A stretch of 64,000 nucleotides of DNA, taken from positions 250,525 through 314,524 of the forward strand of contig DF820469.1 of the NCBI GenBank assembly GCA_000739535.1, given 5' to 3'. Numbering within the stretch: position 1 is the first letter of the stretch; every line of letters starts with the position of its first letter. Below, piece by piece: positions 35,066-43,785 of the stretch. The translations under genes were made by a program, and so were the position numbers. The DNA comes from Candidatus Vecturithrix granuli. GTDB taxonomy: Bacteria; Moduliflexota; Moduliflexia; Moduliflexales; Moduliflexaceae. Below the pieces are notes generated by a model, which saw nothing but the letters and a program-made list of their open reading frames with translations, had not been told where the DNA came from and searched no databases.

Positions 35066-35911
35066 ATGCAACGTTCTTTTTCGATCTTGCGTGTTTTTAC
35101 CTGGCAGACATTTTCGCAGCTTTTTTTGCTGATGGGCGTCGCAATCATGATCCTGCCTTTTCTGTATATGGTGGGCACATCGTTTAAACCGCCGTCAGAA
35201 GTGATTAGCTGGCCGCCTACCCTCGTGCCTGAAAAACCAACACTGGAGAACTATGCGACTTTACGGACAGCCGCACCCTTTGGCCGTTTTTTTCTGAACA
35301 GCCTGATCGTCTCTATTGTTTCCACCCTGGGAATTATTACGACCAGTACTCTGGCCGGCTATATCTTCAGCAAATTCCGATTTCCTGGTCGCACGATCCT
35401 CTTCATTCTATTGCTATCCACCGCCATGGTACCGTTCGAAACCTATCTGATTCCGCTGTATTTGATCGCCAAAAATCTGAAATTGCTTAATACGTACGCC
35501 GGTCTGGTTGGCCCGTACCTGATTATGAGTTTTGGCATTTTTCTGATGCGCCAGAATATCGGTACTGCCATTCCGGATGAACTCCTGGATGCAGCCCGGA
35601 TTGATGGTGCTTCCGAATGGCGGATTTTCTTCCAGCTTGTCGTGCCCTTATCGAAATCAGCCATCAGCGCATTGGGAATTCTGGCGTTCATTCAAGCCTG
35701 GTCAGCCTTTATCTGGCCTCTGATTCTGGCGACGGAACGGGAAATGTACACAATGGAAGTCGGTTTATCAATTTTTCAGCGACGTTTTACCATTGAATAT
35801 GGCAGTATCACCGCCGGCAGTACCATCAGTATTTTACCGATTCTGATTATTTTTCTGATTCTGCGACGCCATATTATTCGTGGAATTACCCTGACCGGAT
35901 TGCGAGGGTAA
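35066..35911 (+). CDS. Sugar ABC transporter permease (MalG/UgpE type)
   Basis: A 281-residue permease with six membrane segments and the EAA loop 'ELLDAARIDGASEWRIFFQL'. GGAGGTG precedes the ATG. With the previous two genes it forms an importer that lacks its own ATP-binding subunit. No such gene lies in this window, so a shared ATPase (as MsmX does in Bacillus) or a distant gene is needed. Confidence 0.92.
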   Translation: MQRSFSILRVFTWQTFSQLFLLMGVAIMILPFLYMVGTSFKPPSEVISWPPTLVPEKPTLENYATLRTAAPFGRFFLNSLIVSIVSTLGIITTSTLAGYIFSKFRFPGRTILFILLLSTAMVPFETYLIPLYLIAKNLKLLNTYAGLVGPYLIMSFGIFLMRQNIGTAIPDELLDAARIDGASEWRIFFQLVVPLSKSAISALGILAFIQAWSAFIWPLILATEREMYTMEVGLSIFQRRFTIEYGSITAGSTISILPILIIFLILRRHIIRGITLTGLRG

Positions 35912-35985
35912 TCGCTATTATGAAGAAATTTATGGACTATAGAATGTGCAGTCCGGGACATCGGTAACACTCAATCCCTTTGTCA

Positions 35986-36014
35986 CGCGGCGTGCACTCA
36001 TCATGCACGCTGCG
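35986..36014. terminator. GC-rich hairpin after the sugar operon
   Basis: CGCGGCGTGCA (35986-35996) pairs with TGCACGCTGCG (36004-36014) with one G-T pair. There is no T-tract, so a termination role is uncertain. Confidence 0.4.
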
Positions 36015-36122
36015 CGCCAATCCCTCACCTACGATTCGGCACGGGATTGCGGGTCAACCAAATGTTGGACAATAAGAGAATCGCAATAATTGAATTTTCA
36101 TAAAAGAGGGTTAGTATCTATA

Positions 36123-36674
36123 ATGTCAAAAGATTACATAGCAGAACACATAGGTTGGTTGGATAGCATCCTGACTCATCCTGAGAACCCACATCTCTTT
36201 CAGGATGACCACCTCGCAGTGATCCAAAAAGAACTCGCCAATCGCTGGATAGATGAAAATCGCCTGGAACTGCTGAATGATTTGGCTGATAGATTCGGCG
36301 AAGAGGATGTCCTGGCTGTCATCGATCAGATCATCTCCACAAATTGCAGAAGGGATTGGGAACTGGTTGGCAAAGAAAAGGGCAATTCTTTCGCTCAGTT
36401 CCTGAAAATACTCTGGGAACCCCTGAGAGAGAGTGGCTTTGAATACTCTTATGAAACAGAAGGGAACAAAACAACATTCTGTGTCACCAAATGCGCCATG
36501 TACGATCTGGCGAGAAAAATCGGCGCCGAAAAATGGTTATATCATCTTGTGTGTCTGACTGACGAACCTTCAATTGTCGGCTTCAACAACAAAATAGAAT
36601 TTCGTCGTACCAGGACGCTCATGCAAGGTTATCCAGACTGTGACCATTGTTATACTGATCTCTCATATAAGTAG
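36123..36674 (+). CDS. L-2-amino-thiazoline-4-carboxylic acid hydrolase-like protein
   Basis: A 183-residue cytoplasmic protein. The C-terminal half matches the ATC hydrolase family: 'FCVTKCAMYDLARKIGAEKW', 'HLVCLTDEPSIVGFN', 'IEFRRTRTLMQGYPDCDH'. The family is named for hydrolysis of 2-aminothiazoline-4-carboxylate to cysteine precursors in Pseudomonas, but most members are uncharacterised. The conserved cysteine before D-x-x-F/H is present. ATG 36123 follows AAGAGGG at a slightly long distance. It is alone, between the sugar operon and a long spacer. Confidence 0.75.
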   Translation: MSKDYIAEHIGWLDSILTHPENPHLFQDDHLAVIQKELANRWIDENRLELLNDLADRFGEEDVLAVIDQIISTNCRRDWELVGKEKGNSFAQFLKILWEPLRESGFEYSYETEGNKTTFCVTKCAMYDLARKIGAEKWLYHLVCLTDEPSIVGFNNKIEFRRTRTLMQGYPDCDHCYTDLSYK

Positions 36675-37214
36675 CAGAGCCGTTTGGGCATTTGTGTTCT
36701 AAATCCGCCCAACACCTGATTGTCGAACTTTTGATGGTTGCCGCTGAGACAGAGAGATTGGCTAGTAGCCAATCTCTCTTCTTACCAGGAAATGAGATAC
36801 GTACACGTTTCTCCTCCTTTCATGCGGCAGGGTTGGGTCGGATCATGGGTCACGCGTACCTTCGTTTTCGAATGGGCAAATTTATGCACGACAGCTTCAA
36901 TCAAACCTTCATCACCCGGACAGGGATATGGGTCTGGAAGCCCCTGATTTCATAGAATAAAAATTCGTCATTTTTTCCTCATCTGTTTCCCTGAACATAG
37001 CTGCTATTTTGAAAATCAGGGGTGAACAGTGTTTGTACTCTTGCCAGACCGGATTTTTCGCGAACCTCACAGGTTTTGTAAATGCTCATGGGCATCAGGA
37101 CAGAAAAGTTCATAGTCCCGCCTTCAGGCAGAAAAACTCGCTAAAGCGAGAACTACGGACGAGTGCTTTGTCAAGGTTTCCTACCTTCAGGAGGTTACCA
37201 GGTTGGGTTATGAG
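36675..37214. other. Intergenic region, no gene seen
   Basis: About 540 bases after the ATC-hydrolase-like gene. Short frames lack ribosome sites. There is a small hairpin GAGATTGGCTAGTAGCCAATCTC near 36751-36773, and near 37139-37160 an ACTCGCTAAAGCGAG hairpin with GAACTACGGAC resembling the element near 2360. Confidence 0.45.
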
Positions 37215-38144
37215 CTAGGGAAGTTCTTTGAGTGTGATTCCTTCACTCAAAACGGCTTTCTCAATGACAAAGCGATCATTGAGGATGGGGATCATGATTT
37301 TTTCATTCACTTCACAGCGGCACACCAGGTTCACAGAGAGCCAAAGTTCATCAGTCAACGCGATTTGATGCTCGAAAGCCTGGATCATATTATCCTTGAT
37401 AGGAATGGGTTGGTTGTTGTGCGTGACTTCAAAGACCTGCTGGCGGTATTCATTCTCGGAATTGCCCATCACCGCCAGTTTCCTTGTGGCAATGCCATCC
37501 CCGGCATACGACAGCATCCCAAGAATCGTGTTGTCATGTTCCATTTCAGCCGGCTGTTCACTCCCGGCACCATCATCATACCCGATATACCGGTACGCGC
37601 TGTCCTCATGGACAATGGTCAAGGCTGGTGTGGTGGTTGAAAACAGTTCCTTGCCATTAGCGAGGTCATAATAAATTTCACGATGAGAAAGATCGCAGCA
37701 ATAGGCTTGCCTGAGCCGATAGACTTTATGCGTATAGTCATCAAACAGCACATCTCCGCTCCTGCCGTTCGCGCTGAATGTCCAGAGGGGCGTGGTGTTA
37801 CCTGGTCGAGCTTCATACGCTTCAACCGTTATGCGGCCATCTCCGTATTCGCGGCTCGTAGATTCTTCAATATCAATCAGTTCCCTTAGAATGACAGGGC
37901 CTTGCGGGAGATGGGCAAAGATAAAACGATTACTCACCAGGCGAGCCGAGACAAATTTTTCATCGAGGCCTTCAATAATTTCAGGCCAAATGGCAAAGGA
38001 CGATTCGGCGGTCACCAACGGATCGCGTTTGGATTCCTGGTTGGCCGCAGATTGCTGCTCGGCTGATGATGTGAGAGACCAGATCGCGCCTGAGAGCAAA
38101 CAAACAAGTCCGCAGAAGATCAGATATTGCATATAGCGTTTCAT
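37215..38144 (-). CDS. Secreted protein of unknown function
   Basis: A 309-residue protein. Signal peptide MKRYMQYLIFCGLVCLLSGA, with the mature part starting near SSAEQQ. The remainder is beta-rich with repeated tyrosine and glycine turns ('FDDYTHKVYRLRQAYCC', 'YRYIGYDDGAG', 'ILGMLSYAGDGIAT') and may be a partial beta-propeller. I do not recognise a family. GAGAGGAG precedes the ATG at 38144. An in-frame extension to 38252 would translate repeat DNA. It follows the downstream terminator of the MDR dehydrogenase gene and is transcribed in the same direction. Confidence 0.7.
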   Translation of the reverse strand: MKRYMQYLIFCGLVCLLSGAIWSLTSSAEQQSAANQESKRDPLVTAESSFAIWPEIIEGLDEKFVSARLVSNRFIFAHLPQGPVILRELIDIEESTSREYGDGRITVEAYEARPGNTTPLWTFSANGRSGDVLFDDYTHKVYRLRQAYCCDLSHREIYYDLANGKELFSTTTPALTIVHEDSAYRYIGYDDGAGSEQPAEMEHDNTILGMLSYAGDGIATRKLAVMGNSENEYRQQVFEVTHNNQPIPIKDNMIQAFEHQIALTDELWLSVNLVCRCEVNEKIMIPILNDRFVIEKAVLSEGITLKELP

Positions 38145-38169
38145 ACGTGTTTCTCCTCTCGGTAGTTGT

Positions 38170-38201
38170 AAACACCGGGTTTTTCGAAAAACCCGGTGTT
38201 T
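38170..38201 (-). terminator. Symmetric terminator hairpin after the MDR dehydrogenase gene
   Basis: AAACACCGGGTTTTTCGAAAAACCCGGTGTTT is a perfect palindrome. On the minus strand it stands between the end of the 38379-39428 gene and the start of the secreted-protein gene. Confidence 0.75.
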
Positions 38202-38220
38202 ATTGCTGACTCCTTTGAAA

Positions 38221-38287
38221 ATGTAGCGCGAAACTCCAGTTTTGTGCACCATTCATCCGCCCGCGGAACTGGAGTTTCGCGGTACAT
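38221..38287. repeat. Palindromic repeat, family A (with tail)
   Basis: ATGTAGCGCGAAACTCCAGT pairs with ACTGGAGTTTCGCGGTACAT. The tail CTTGTTTTCATTGCGCC and GGTGAGCC...GCTCATG that follows also follows the copy at 43675. Confidence 0.85.
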
Positions 38288-38338
38288 CTTGTTTTCATTG
38301 CGCCGGGTGAGCCTACGCTCATGGCATCTTCTCTGAAT

Positions 38339-38370
38339 ATGTCGCGCGAAATCGGAGTTTCGCGGTACAT
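38339..38370. repeat. Shortened family A palindrome
   Basis: ATGTCGCGCGAAAT followed directly by CGGAGTTTCGCGGTACAT: the same outer arms as family A with the centre deleted. It stands 51 bases after the full copy and 8 bases before the stop codon of the dehydrogenase gene. Confidence 0.75.
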
Positions 38371-38378
38371 TCTCTGTA

Positions 38379-39428
38379 TTAGTCAAAAGAGATCGCGCTT
38401 TTCAGGCCGATCCCATGCGACACATCCTGGATGGTCTGGTGAATGTCTTCGAGTTTCGCCCGCGAGGTAATCAGGTCTGTAACGGTAATTAATCCATCAG
38501 CAATCAAATTGATCGTCTTCTGATATTGGGCAAGGCTGGAACGGGTCATTCCAGTGATTAGGAGTTGTTTGTAATGGATCAAATTCGTATCAAGCCCGAC
38601 AACCGACTTTCCGGCCGGAAGCCCCCCGAAAAAGAGGATTTTGCCGTTTAAGGCTGCGACTTCTAAGGCGACGGTTTGCACCTGAGGCACGGCGCAGGCG
38701 GTGATCACCAGATTCACGCCCCGGCCATGCGTCACATCTGTGATCTGAGCGGGTAAGGGAAGACTGGCATCGAGGGTTATACACGACACCTCCAGTTGAC
38801 GACACAGCGCGAGACGGTTCTCACTTACATCATGCATAAAAATCTTCGCAGCGCCCACCATCTTCGCCAGACGGGCATGCATGAGACCAATAGGTCCGGC
38901 GCCGATGATCAACACTGTATCTCCCGGAACGGTCGGACATTTGGTAAACCCATGATAAGCGCAGGAAAGCGGTTCAACAATCGCCGCTTCATCAAAAGAC
39001 ATCTGTTCAGGAATGACCATCATATTTCCCTGGCGCACGGCGGCTTCAGGAACCCGTACATATTCGGCAAATCCACCATGGATATTGATCCCCAATGCCT
39101 TGAAGTCCTGCGTACACAATTGGGTGTTTCCGCTGATACACAGTTCACACATTCCACATCCCATATTCGGCGCCACTGACACGCGCTGACCTTCGTGATA
39201 GCCTTTCACGCGGCGTCCGACCTTGTGGATGACGCCGCTCAATTCATGTCCGAGGATCAAGGGTGACTCCTCAGACACGCCTTTATGCCCATTACGGAAC
39301 ATGCGCACGTCCGTTCCGCAGACAAAAGCGGTTTTCACTTGTAATAAGACCTCATTTTCCTGAATTTCAGGGATTGGCATCTCATGAACTCGTAGATCTT
39401 CTTTGCCATATAATAACGCTGCTTGCAT
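38379..39428 (-). CDS. Zinc-dependent MDR dehydrogenase (threonine/sorbitol dehydrogenase-like)
   Basis: A 349-residue medium-chain dehydrogenase. The catalytic zinc elements are '[12 protein letters not shown]' and 'GHELSGVI', and the structural zinc cluster is '[15 protein letters not shown]'. The NAD(P) site is '[17 protein letters not shown]'. A conserved 'EPLSCAYHG' segment is typical of threonine 3-dehydrogenase and polyol dehydrogenases. It oxidises a secondary alcohol with NAD(P). GGGGAG precedes the ATG. It is part of the sugar/polyol block with the next dehydrogenase on the same strand, separated by about 160 bases. The substrate is not readable. Confidence 0.88.
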   Translation of the reverse strand: MQAALLYGKEDLRVHEMPIPEIQENEVLLQVKTAFVCGTDVRMFRNGHKGVSEESPLILGHELSGVIHKVGRRVKGYHEGQRVSVAPNMGCGMCELCISGNTQLCTQDFKALGINIHGGFAEYVRVPEAAVRQGNMMVIPEQMSFDEAAIVEPLSCAYHGFTKCPTVPGDTVLIIGAGPIGLMHARLAKMVGAAKIFMHDVSENRLALCRQLEVSCITLDASLPLPAQITDVTHGRGVNLVITACAVPQVQTVALEVAALNGKILFFGGLPAGKSVVGLDTNLIHYKQLLITGMTRSSLAQYQKTINLIADGLITVTDLITSRAKLEDIHQTIQDVSHGIGLKSAISFD

Positions 39429-39590
39429 ATTTTTCTCCCCTGCCAGTGCAGAGCAAAAGTTCTATTTTACTCAATGTTGTGATTTTTAATTCCATAAACT
39501 CTGAGAGATCTCACGCTAATTCACACCGAATATTCTGTCAAGAGCCGGTTTTGTGATCTTCTGCGTTCCGGCGCACGTTATTAGCGCGAT

Positions 39591-40628
39591 TTAATATCGG
39601 AGTAATGTTTTTATCGCCAATCCGGTCATGGCTGTTTCAATCGCTTCATGGATTTTCTGAATTGGAAACTCCGCGGAGATAAAATTTTGTGTGTTGAGTT
39701 TCCCCTGCCGGATCCATTCGCATAACGGTTCTTGCGCCGCGGCTTCCTGGACTCTGGTTGGCCATTGGTGCACAAAAAGATTAAAATTATAGGGTCCCAG
39801 ATGTTTATGAACGGTGATAGACGGCGTATCAATAACCCCATACACACAGACTGACCCGGCCATTTTGATCAGGGGCAATGCCGCGTTAATAATGCCTTCT
39901 TTACCAACCGCGTCAATGACAGCATCTAACGGTTTTCCTCGGACTTGGGTCAAATTCTTCAATTTTTCATCGTCAGGGGCAAAGGCTTCATCTGCGCCCA
40001 TTTCTATAGCTTTCCGGCGTTTCTCCGGCAGGATGTCAACGCTGGCGACATAGCCTAATTCGAGATTTTTAGCAAATTTGATAAAGCTCAACCCTACCGG
40101 GCCAGAGCCGAATACCACAATGTCATCTCCTGGCTTCAGATGGAAATCGCTGAATCCGGCATACACTTCTCTCCACGTACACATCAATGCCGCGGTTTCA
40201 GCCGAAATATCCTTTGGCACTACCCGTTGAATCTGAGAGAGATCACTCCAACCATGTTCAGCATCGGCCACGCCATCATTCACCATCGCCTGGTGATCGC
40301 GAACCAGAATATATTCTGAAAATCCACCCCAACCGCTGGCATACTTAGGATCTGTCGGCTCCAGCAACAATCCGCCAACCGTTCTGTCTCCCGGTTTAAA
40401 CGAAATCACCTTTTTGCCAACACTTTCCACAATCCCGACCGACTCATGCCCTAACAATAATGGATATGTCTCGACTCCGGGAAAATGGCCTTCGATCAGC
40501 TTGCGGTCGGTTGCATTGCACAAAAAAGATACTTCTGTTTTGACGACGGCATCATAGTCTCCTGGAATCGGTTTTGGAATCTCAACGATTTCGACTTTGT
40601 TTGGCTCAACGACTGCGATTGAAAACAT
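39591..40628 (-). CDS. MDR dehydrogenase without structural zinc cluster
   Basis: A 345-residue medium-chain dehydrogenase. 'CNATDRKLIEGHFPG', 'LLLGHESVGIVESVG' and 'ALMCTWREVYAGF' correspond to the zinc and substrate regions, and 'IVVFGSGPVGLSFIKFA' is the NAD(P) site. The four-cysteine structural zinc loop is missing; 'LLLEPTDPKYASGWGGFSEY' stands in that region. The start is placed at the second of two adjacent ATGs (40628), because GGGGAGG is only 2 bases from the first. It probably acts on a sugar alcohol or sugar acid together with the neighbouring dehydrogenase. Substrate unknown. Confidence 0.85.
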   Translation of the reverse strand: MFSIAVVEPNKVEIVEIPKPIPGDYDAVVKTEVSFLCNATDRKLIEGHFPGVETYPLLLGHESVGIVESVGKKVISFKPGDRTVGGLLLEPTDPKYASGWGGFSEYILVRDHQAMVNDGVADAEHGWSDLSQIQRVVPKDISAETAALMCTWREVYAGFSDFHLKPGDDIVVFGSGPVGLSFIKFAKNLELGYVASVDILPEKRRKAIEMGADEAFAPDDEKLKNLTQVRGKPLDAVIDAVGKEGIINAALPLIKMAGSVCVYGVIDTPSITVHKHLGPYNFNLFVHQWPTRVQEAAAQEPLCEWIRQGKLNTQNFISAEFPIQKIHEAIETAMTGLAIKTLLRY

Positions 40629-40645
40629 CATATCCTCCCCTGAAA

Positions 40646-40777
40646 ATGTAGCGCGAAACTCCAGTTTCGCGCATCATTGATACCCGCGAAACTGGAGTTT
40701 CGCGGTACATCCCATCTCTCCTGAACAGAGAATTTTCATGCGTTGTGGTGCGTTTGCCAAAACACATGAATAACTCC
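40646..40777. repeat. Family A palindromic repeat with long tail (copy 2)
   Basis: The palindrome 40646-40710 (ATGTAGCGCGAAACTCCAGT to the matching GTACAT) is followed by a 67-base tail. That tail, with the palindrome, repeats 17968-18100 in the opposite orientation almost base for base (CTGAACAGAG, TTTTCATGCG, CACATGAATAACTCC). Confidence 0.88.
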
Positions 40778-41274
40778 TCATTATTATTCTGACCATTGGT
40801 CGTATTATAGGGTGATTTTCGTTCAGGGGCTGTTTGGTGCAGGGATGTATGACCTCATAACTCTCCCGCAACCACACTTTTTCATGACCATGACGTAATG
40901 TCATAACAACATAACATCATAGTGTATTCATAATAATCATAAAAATTTTGTCAAATAAAAAAACACATTAATCACATAAATTAGAAGACGCTCGCATCAA
41001 CTCAACGAATGATTTTCTTGACATGAACACTCGTTTGAACAACAGATGTCATAAAGTAATTATGTAGCACGTAGTGCTTCAAGTATTGTAGGAATGACAA
41101 GTGTTCCCATCATCTCCTTACCTACCGTATAGCGGTTGTGGATCGCCTACGGCGAAAAAATCAGGTGATTGTGGGAATCTGTGGTTATAATACTCTATCG
41201 CCTACGGCGAACAGATGATCTCAATAGCGACATCATAAATTATGCGCTTACCAAAATGTGCGGATGGAGAGAAC
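40778..41274. other. AT-rich intergenic region with a duplicated mini-hairpin
   Basis: No gene is seen. ATCGCCTACGGCGA occurs twice exactly, at 41142-41155 and 41197-41210. Each copy can fold into a 5-bp stem with a TAC loop. A TTGACA near 41018 lacks a fitting -10 box. Confidence 0.5.
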
Positions 41275-42516
41275 ATGAAGAAGAAATTAGTGCTCTTTGG
41301 AGCTGGGAATATCGGTCGGTCGTTTATCGGCCAGTTATTTTCACGCGCCGGATATGAAGTGGTTTTTATTGATGTGAATGACCAACTTATTCAGGCCCTA
41401 AATACCCATCACCAATATCGAGTCATCATCAAACGCAACGATGTACCTGACGAAACCTTGTGGGTCAAAAATGTGCGCGGCGTGCATGGCAAGAATCAGG
41501 AGGCGGTGGCCGAGGAGCTTGCAGATGCGTCATTCGCTGCAACGGCGGTCGGGAAAAATGCGCTGCCGTATCTCATTCCTTCGCTATCAAAAGGATTGGT
41601 ACGCCGCCGCCAGAAATTGGGCGCGGTTGCGTTGGACATTATCATGGCAGAAAATGTGCGGCATATTGCGGATTACGTGCGCCAGGAGTTGATCCAGATT
41701 TTACCCCCGGATTATCAGATTGATGAACTGGTCGGATTGATCGAAACCAGTATTGGCAAGATGGTGCCGATCATGAAAGCGGAAGATGTGCAGCAAGACC
41801 CGCTGTGGATTTTTGCAGAAGAATATAACCAACTGATTCTCGACAAGCAGGCATTCAAGAATCCGATTCCCGATATTCCGGGGCTGGCCCCCAAAGAAAA
41901 CATGGCGGCTTTTGTGGATCGCAAACTCTTCATTCATAATTTAGGCCATGCTGCGACTGCCTATTTCGGCTATCAATACAACCCGGATTTTGTCTATATC
42001 TACGAGCCGTTGGCCGTGCCGGAACTTTTACAAAAAGTGCGCGACTGTATGTTACAATCGGCAGCGGCACTTAATGCGACTTATCCCCAGGATCTCCCTC
42101 TGCCAGAATTACGTGAACATACTGAGGATCTCTTACAACGTTTTCAAAACAAAGCGTTAGGCGATACGATCTTTCGGGTCGGACGCGATCTGCCGCGCAA
42201 ACTTGACAAAGAGGATCGCTTAATAGGCGCGATGCTGCTGGCGAAACAAACCGGGAATCCTTGCGATCTGATCGCTCAGGCGGTGCTCGCGGCCTGCCAG
42301 TTCCACGCCAGAGATGAACAGGGCCAACTGTTTCCAGCCGATCAAACCTTTCTCGAACAAGATTCTCCTGCGGGCCTTGAACATATTCTGACAACAGTGT
42401 GTCATTTGTCCCCGACTTCGGAACTTGAGAAGGAGGTAATCGATGAAGTCTTGCGCCAGTCATCGGATGGAATGGGAATCGTAACAACGGGAAGGAAAAA
42501 ACCTGATAAGTATTGA
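41275..42516 (+). CDS. mtlD: Mannitol-1-phosphate 5-dehydrogenase-like protein
   Basis: A 413-residue polyol-specific long-chain dehydrogenase. The N-terminal NAD domain begins 'KLVLFGAGNIGRSFIGQLF', and the C-terminal mannitol dehydrogenase domain has the catalytic 'DRKLFIHNLGHA' (Lys, Asn, His). The family interconverts mannitol 1-phosphate and fructose 6-phosphate. Related enzymes use other hexitol phosphates, so the exact substrate is inferred. GGAGAG precedes ATG 41275. Length is slightly above the E. coli enzyme. It is the last gene of the sugar/polyol block. No PTS components are in the window. Confidence 0.85.
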   Translation: MKKKLVLFGAGNIGRSFIGQLFSRAGYEVVFIDVNDQLIQALNTHHQYRVIIKRNDVPDETLWVKNVRGVHGKNQEAVAEELADASFAATAVGKNALPYLIPSLSKGLVRRRQKLGAVALDIIMAENVRHIADYVRQELIQILPPDYQIDELVGLIETSIGKMVPIMKAEDVQQDPLWIFAEEYNQLILDKQAFKNPIPDIPGLAPKENMAAFVDRKLFIHNLGHAATAYFGYQYNPDFVYIYEPLAVPELLQKVRDCMLQSAAALNATYPQDLPLPELREHTEDLLQRFQNKALGDTIFRVGRDLPRKLDKEDRLIGAMLLAKQTGNPCDLIAQAVLAACQFHARDEQGQLFPADQTFLEQDSPAGLEHILTTVCHLSPTSELEKEVIDEVLRQSSDGMGIVTTGRKKPDKY

Positions 42517-42631
42517 ATCACAGCATTATTTACTTGCATTGAACAGGGGAGAGTATTCAACCCATTATCCATTAAGGATGTATACTGAAAGAGCGGGCCT
42601 TTTGAAAAACTCAGCTTTTAAAGGACAATAT

Positions 42632-43600
42632 ATGAACGAATGGATAAAAGTATTTGCTCCGGCGACAGTGGCAAATGTAGGCCCCGGATTTGATATTCTG
42701 GGATTTGCGGTTGGGGAACCTGGCGACGTGATTGCAGCGCGAAAATCACAGACCGTTGGAGTGAGTCTGGCGAACATCCACTATGCGCGCAAAGGGGATG
42801 TGGGACGACTACCGGGAGGAATCCGGAATACCGCAGTCATTGCGGCCATGAACGTGCTCCGGACTTTGCAGCAGCGCGGTTTTGTTGAAAAAACGGCCGG
42901 TGTGGAACTCGCTTTATACAAAAACATGCCTTTAGGTAGCGGATTGGGAAGCAGTGGGGCGAGCGCCGTTGCAGCGGCCTGGGCAGTGAATGTGTTGTTT
43001 GGGCAACCTCTCGCCAAACATGATCCGGATATTATTCTGGCCTGTATTCAAGCCGAAGCGAGTTCAAGCGGTTTTCACGCTGATAATGTCGCTCCGGCCA
43101 TGCTAGGGGGAGTCGTGTTAATCCGCAGTTACGAGCCGCTGGATATTATTCCGCTTGACGCCCCGCAAGAGATGGTGTGCGTGATTGTATTGCCCGAATA
43201 TGAAGTGTCAACCAGGAAAGCCAGAGCCGTGCTGCCGGAACAAGTGGCATTGAAAGAAGTCGTTATTCCGCATTATGCCAATGTCGCCGGAGTTGTCGCC
43301 GGAATTCTGAAAAAAGATCTGGCGTTGTTTGGACGTTCGATTGATGATCGCATTGTCGAACCAGCGCGCGCACATCTTATTCCCGGATTTTATGCTGTAA
43401 AAGAGGCGGCTTTGAAATCCGGAGCATTGGGATGTTCCATCAGCGGAGCAGGTCCATCGGTATTTGCGATTACCGATGATCTCGAACGAGGCCGGGAAAT
43501 TGGACAGGCGATGGCGCAGAGTTTTGCAGAGCACGGTATTGCTGAGAGTCACATTTATGTTTCTTCGGTGAATCGGGAGGGAGTAAAACGAATAGAATAA
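42632..43600 (+). CDS. thrB: Homoserine kinase
   Basis: A 322-residue GHMP kinase that phosphorylates homoserine in threonine synthesis. 'VFAPATVANVGPGFDILGFA' at the N-terminus, the ATP loop 'PLGSGLGSSGASAVAA' and the C-terminal 'SGAGPSVFA' are typical. The start at ATG 42632 follows AAAGGAC. A longer frame to 42539 is not supported. The leader contains CCTTTTGAAAA...TTTTAAAGG (about 42599-42624), which could partly hide the ribosome site. No threonine synthase or homoserine dehydrogenase is adjacent. A terminator at 43622 ends the transcript. Confidence 0.93.
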   Translation: MNEWIKVFAPATVANVGPGFDILGFAVGEPGDVIAARKSQTVGVSLANIHYARKGDVGRLPGGIRNTAVIAAMNVLRTLQQRGFVEKTAGVELALYKNMPLGSGLGSSGASAVAAAWAVNVLFGQPLAKHDPDIILACIQAEASSSGFHADNVAPAMLGGVVLIRSYEPLDIIPLDAPQEMVCVIVLPEYEVSTRKARAVLPEQVALKEVVIPHYANVAGVVAGILKKDLALFGRSIDDRIVEPARAHLIPGFYAVKEAALKSGALGCSISGAGPSVFAITDDLERGREIGQAMAQSFAEHGIAESHIYVSSVNREGVKRIE

Positions 43601-43621
43601 AGGCGCTATTTGCGTTACAAG

Positions 43622-43654
43622 AAAAACCGAGTTTTTTCAAAAAACTCGGTTTTT
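43622..43654 (+). terminator. Symmetric terminator after thrB
   Basis: AAAAACCGAGTTTTTTCAAA and AAACTCGGTTTTT form a stem with A- and T-rich ends, closely related to the hairpin at 45395. Confidence 0.85.
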
Positions 43655-43674
43655 AGTTATTTCCTCCTCTGAAA

Positions 43675-43739
43675 ATGTAGCGCGAAACTCCAGTTTCGCG
43701 CATCGTTGACAGCCGCGAAACTGGAGTTTCGCGGTACAT
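43675..43739. repeat. Palindromic repeat, family A (tail reaches the rsmI start)
   Basis: ATGTAGCGCGAAACTCCAGT pairs with ACTGGAGTTTCGCGGTACAT. The shared tail (CTTGTTTTCATTG, GGTGAGCC, GCTCATGATACC) extends to about 43785, directly against the rsmI start codon. Confidence 0.88.
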
Positions 43740-43785
43740 CTTGTTTTCATTGTGTCAGGTGAGCCAGAGGCTCATGATACCTTTT

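Noticed and set aside
36692..37214. Small plus-strand frames after the ATC-hydrolase-like gene
   Set aside because: They overlap each other, lack ribosome sites and have compositions unlike the neighbouring genes.
37215..37671. Plus-strand frames antisense to the secreted unknown protein
   Set aside because: The minus-strand frame has a signal peptide and a good ribosome site, while the antisense frames have neither.
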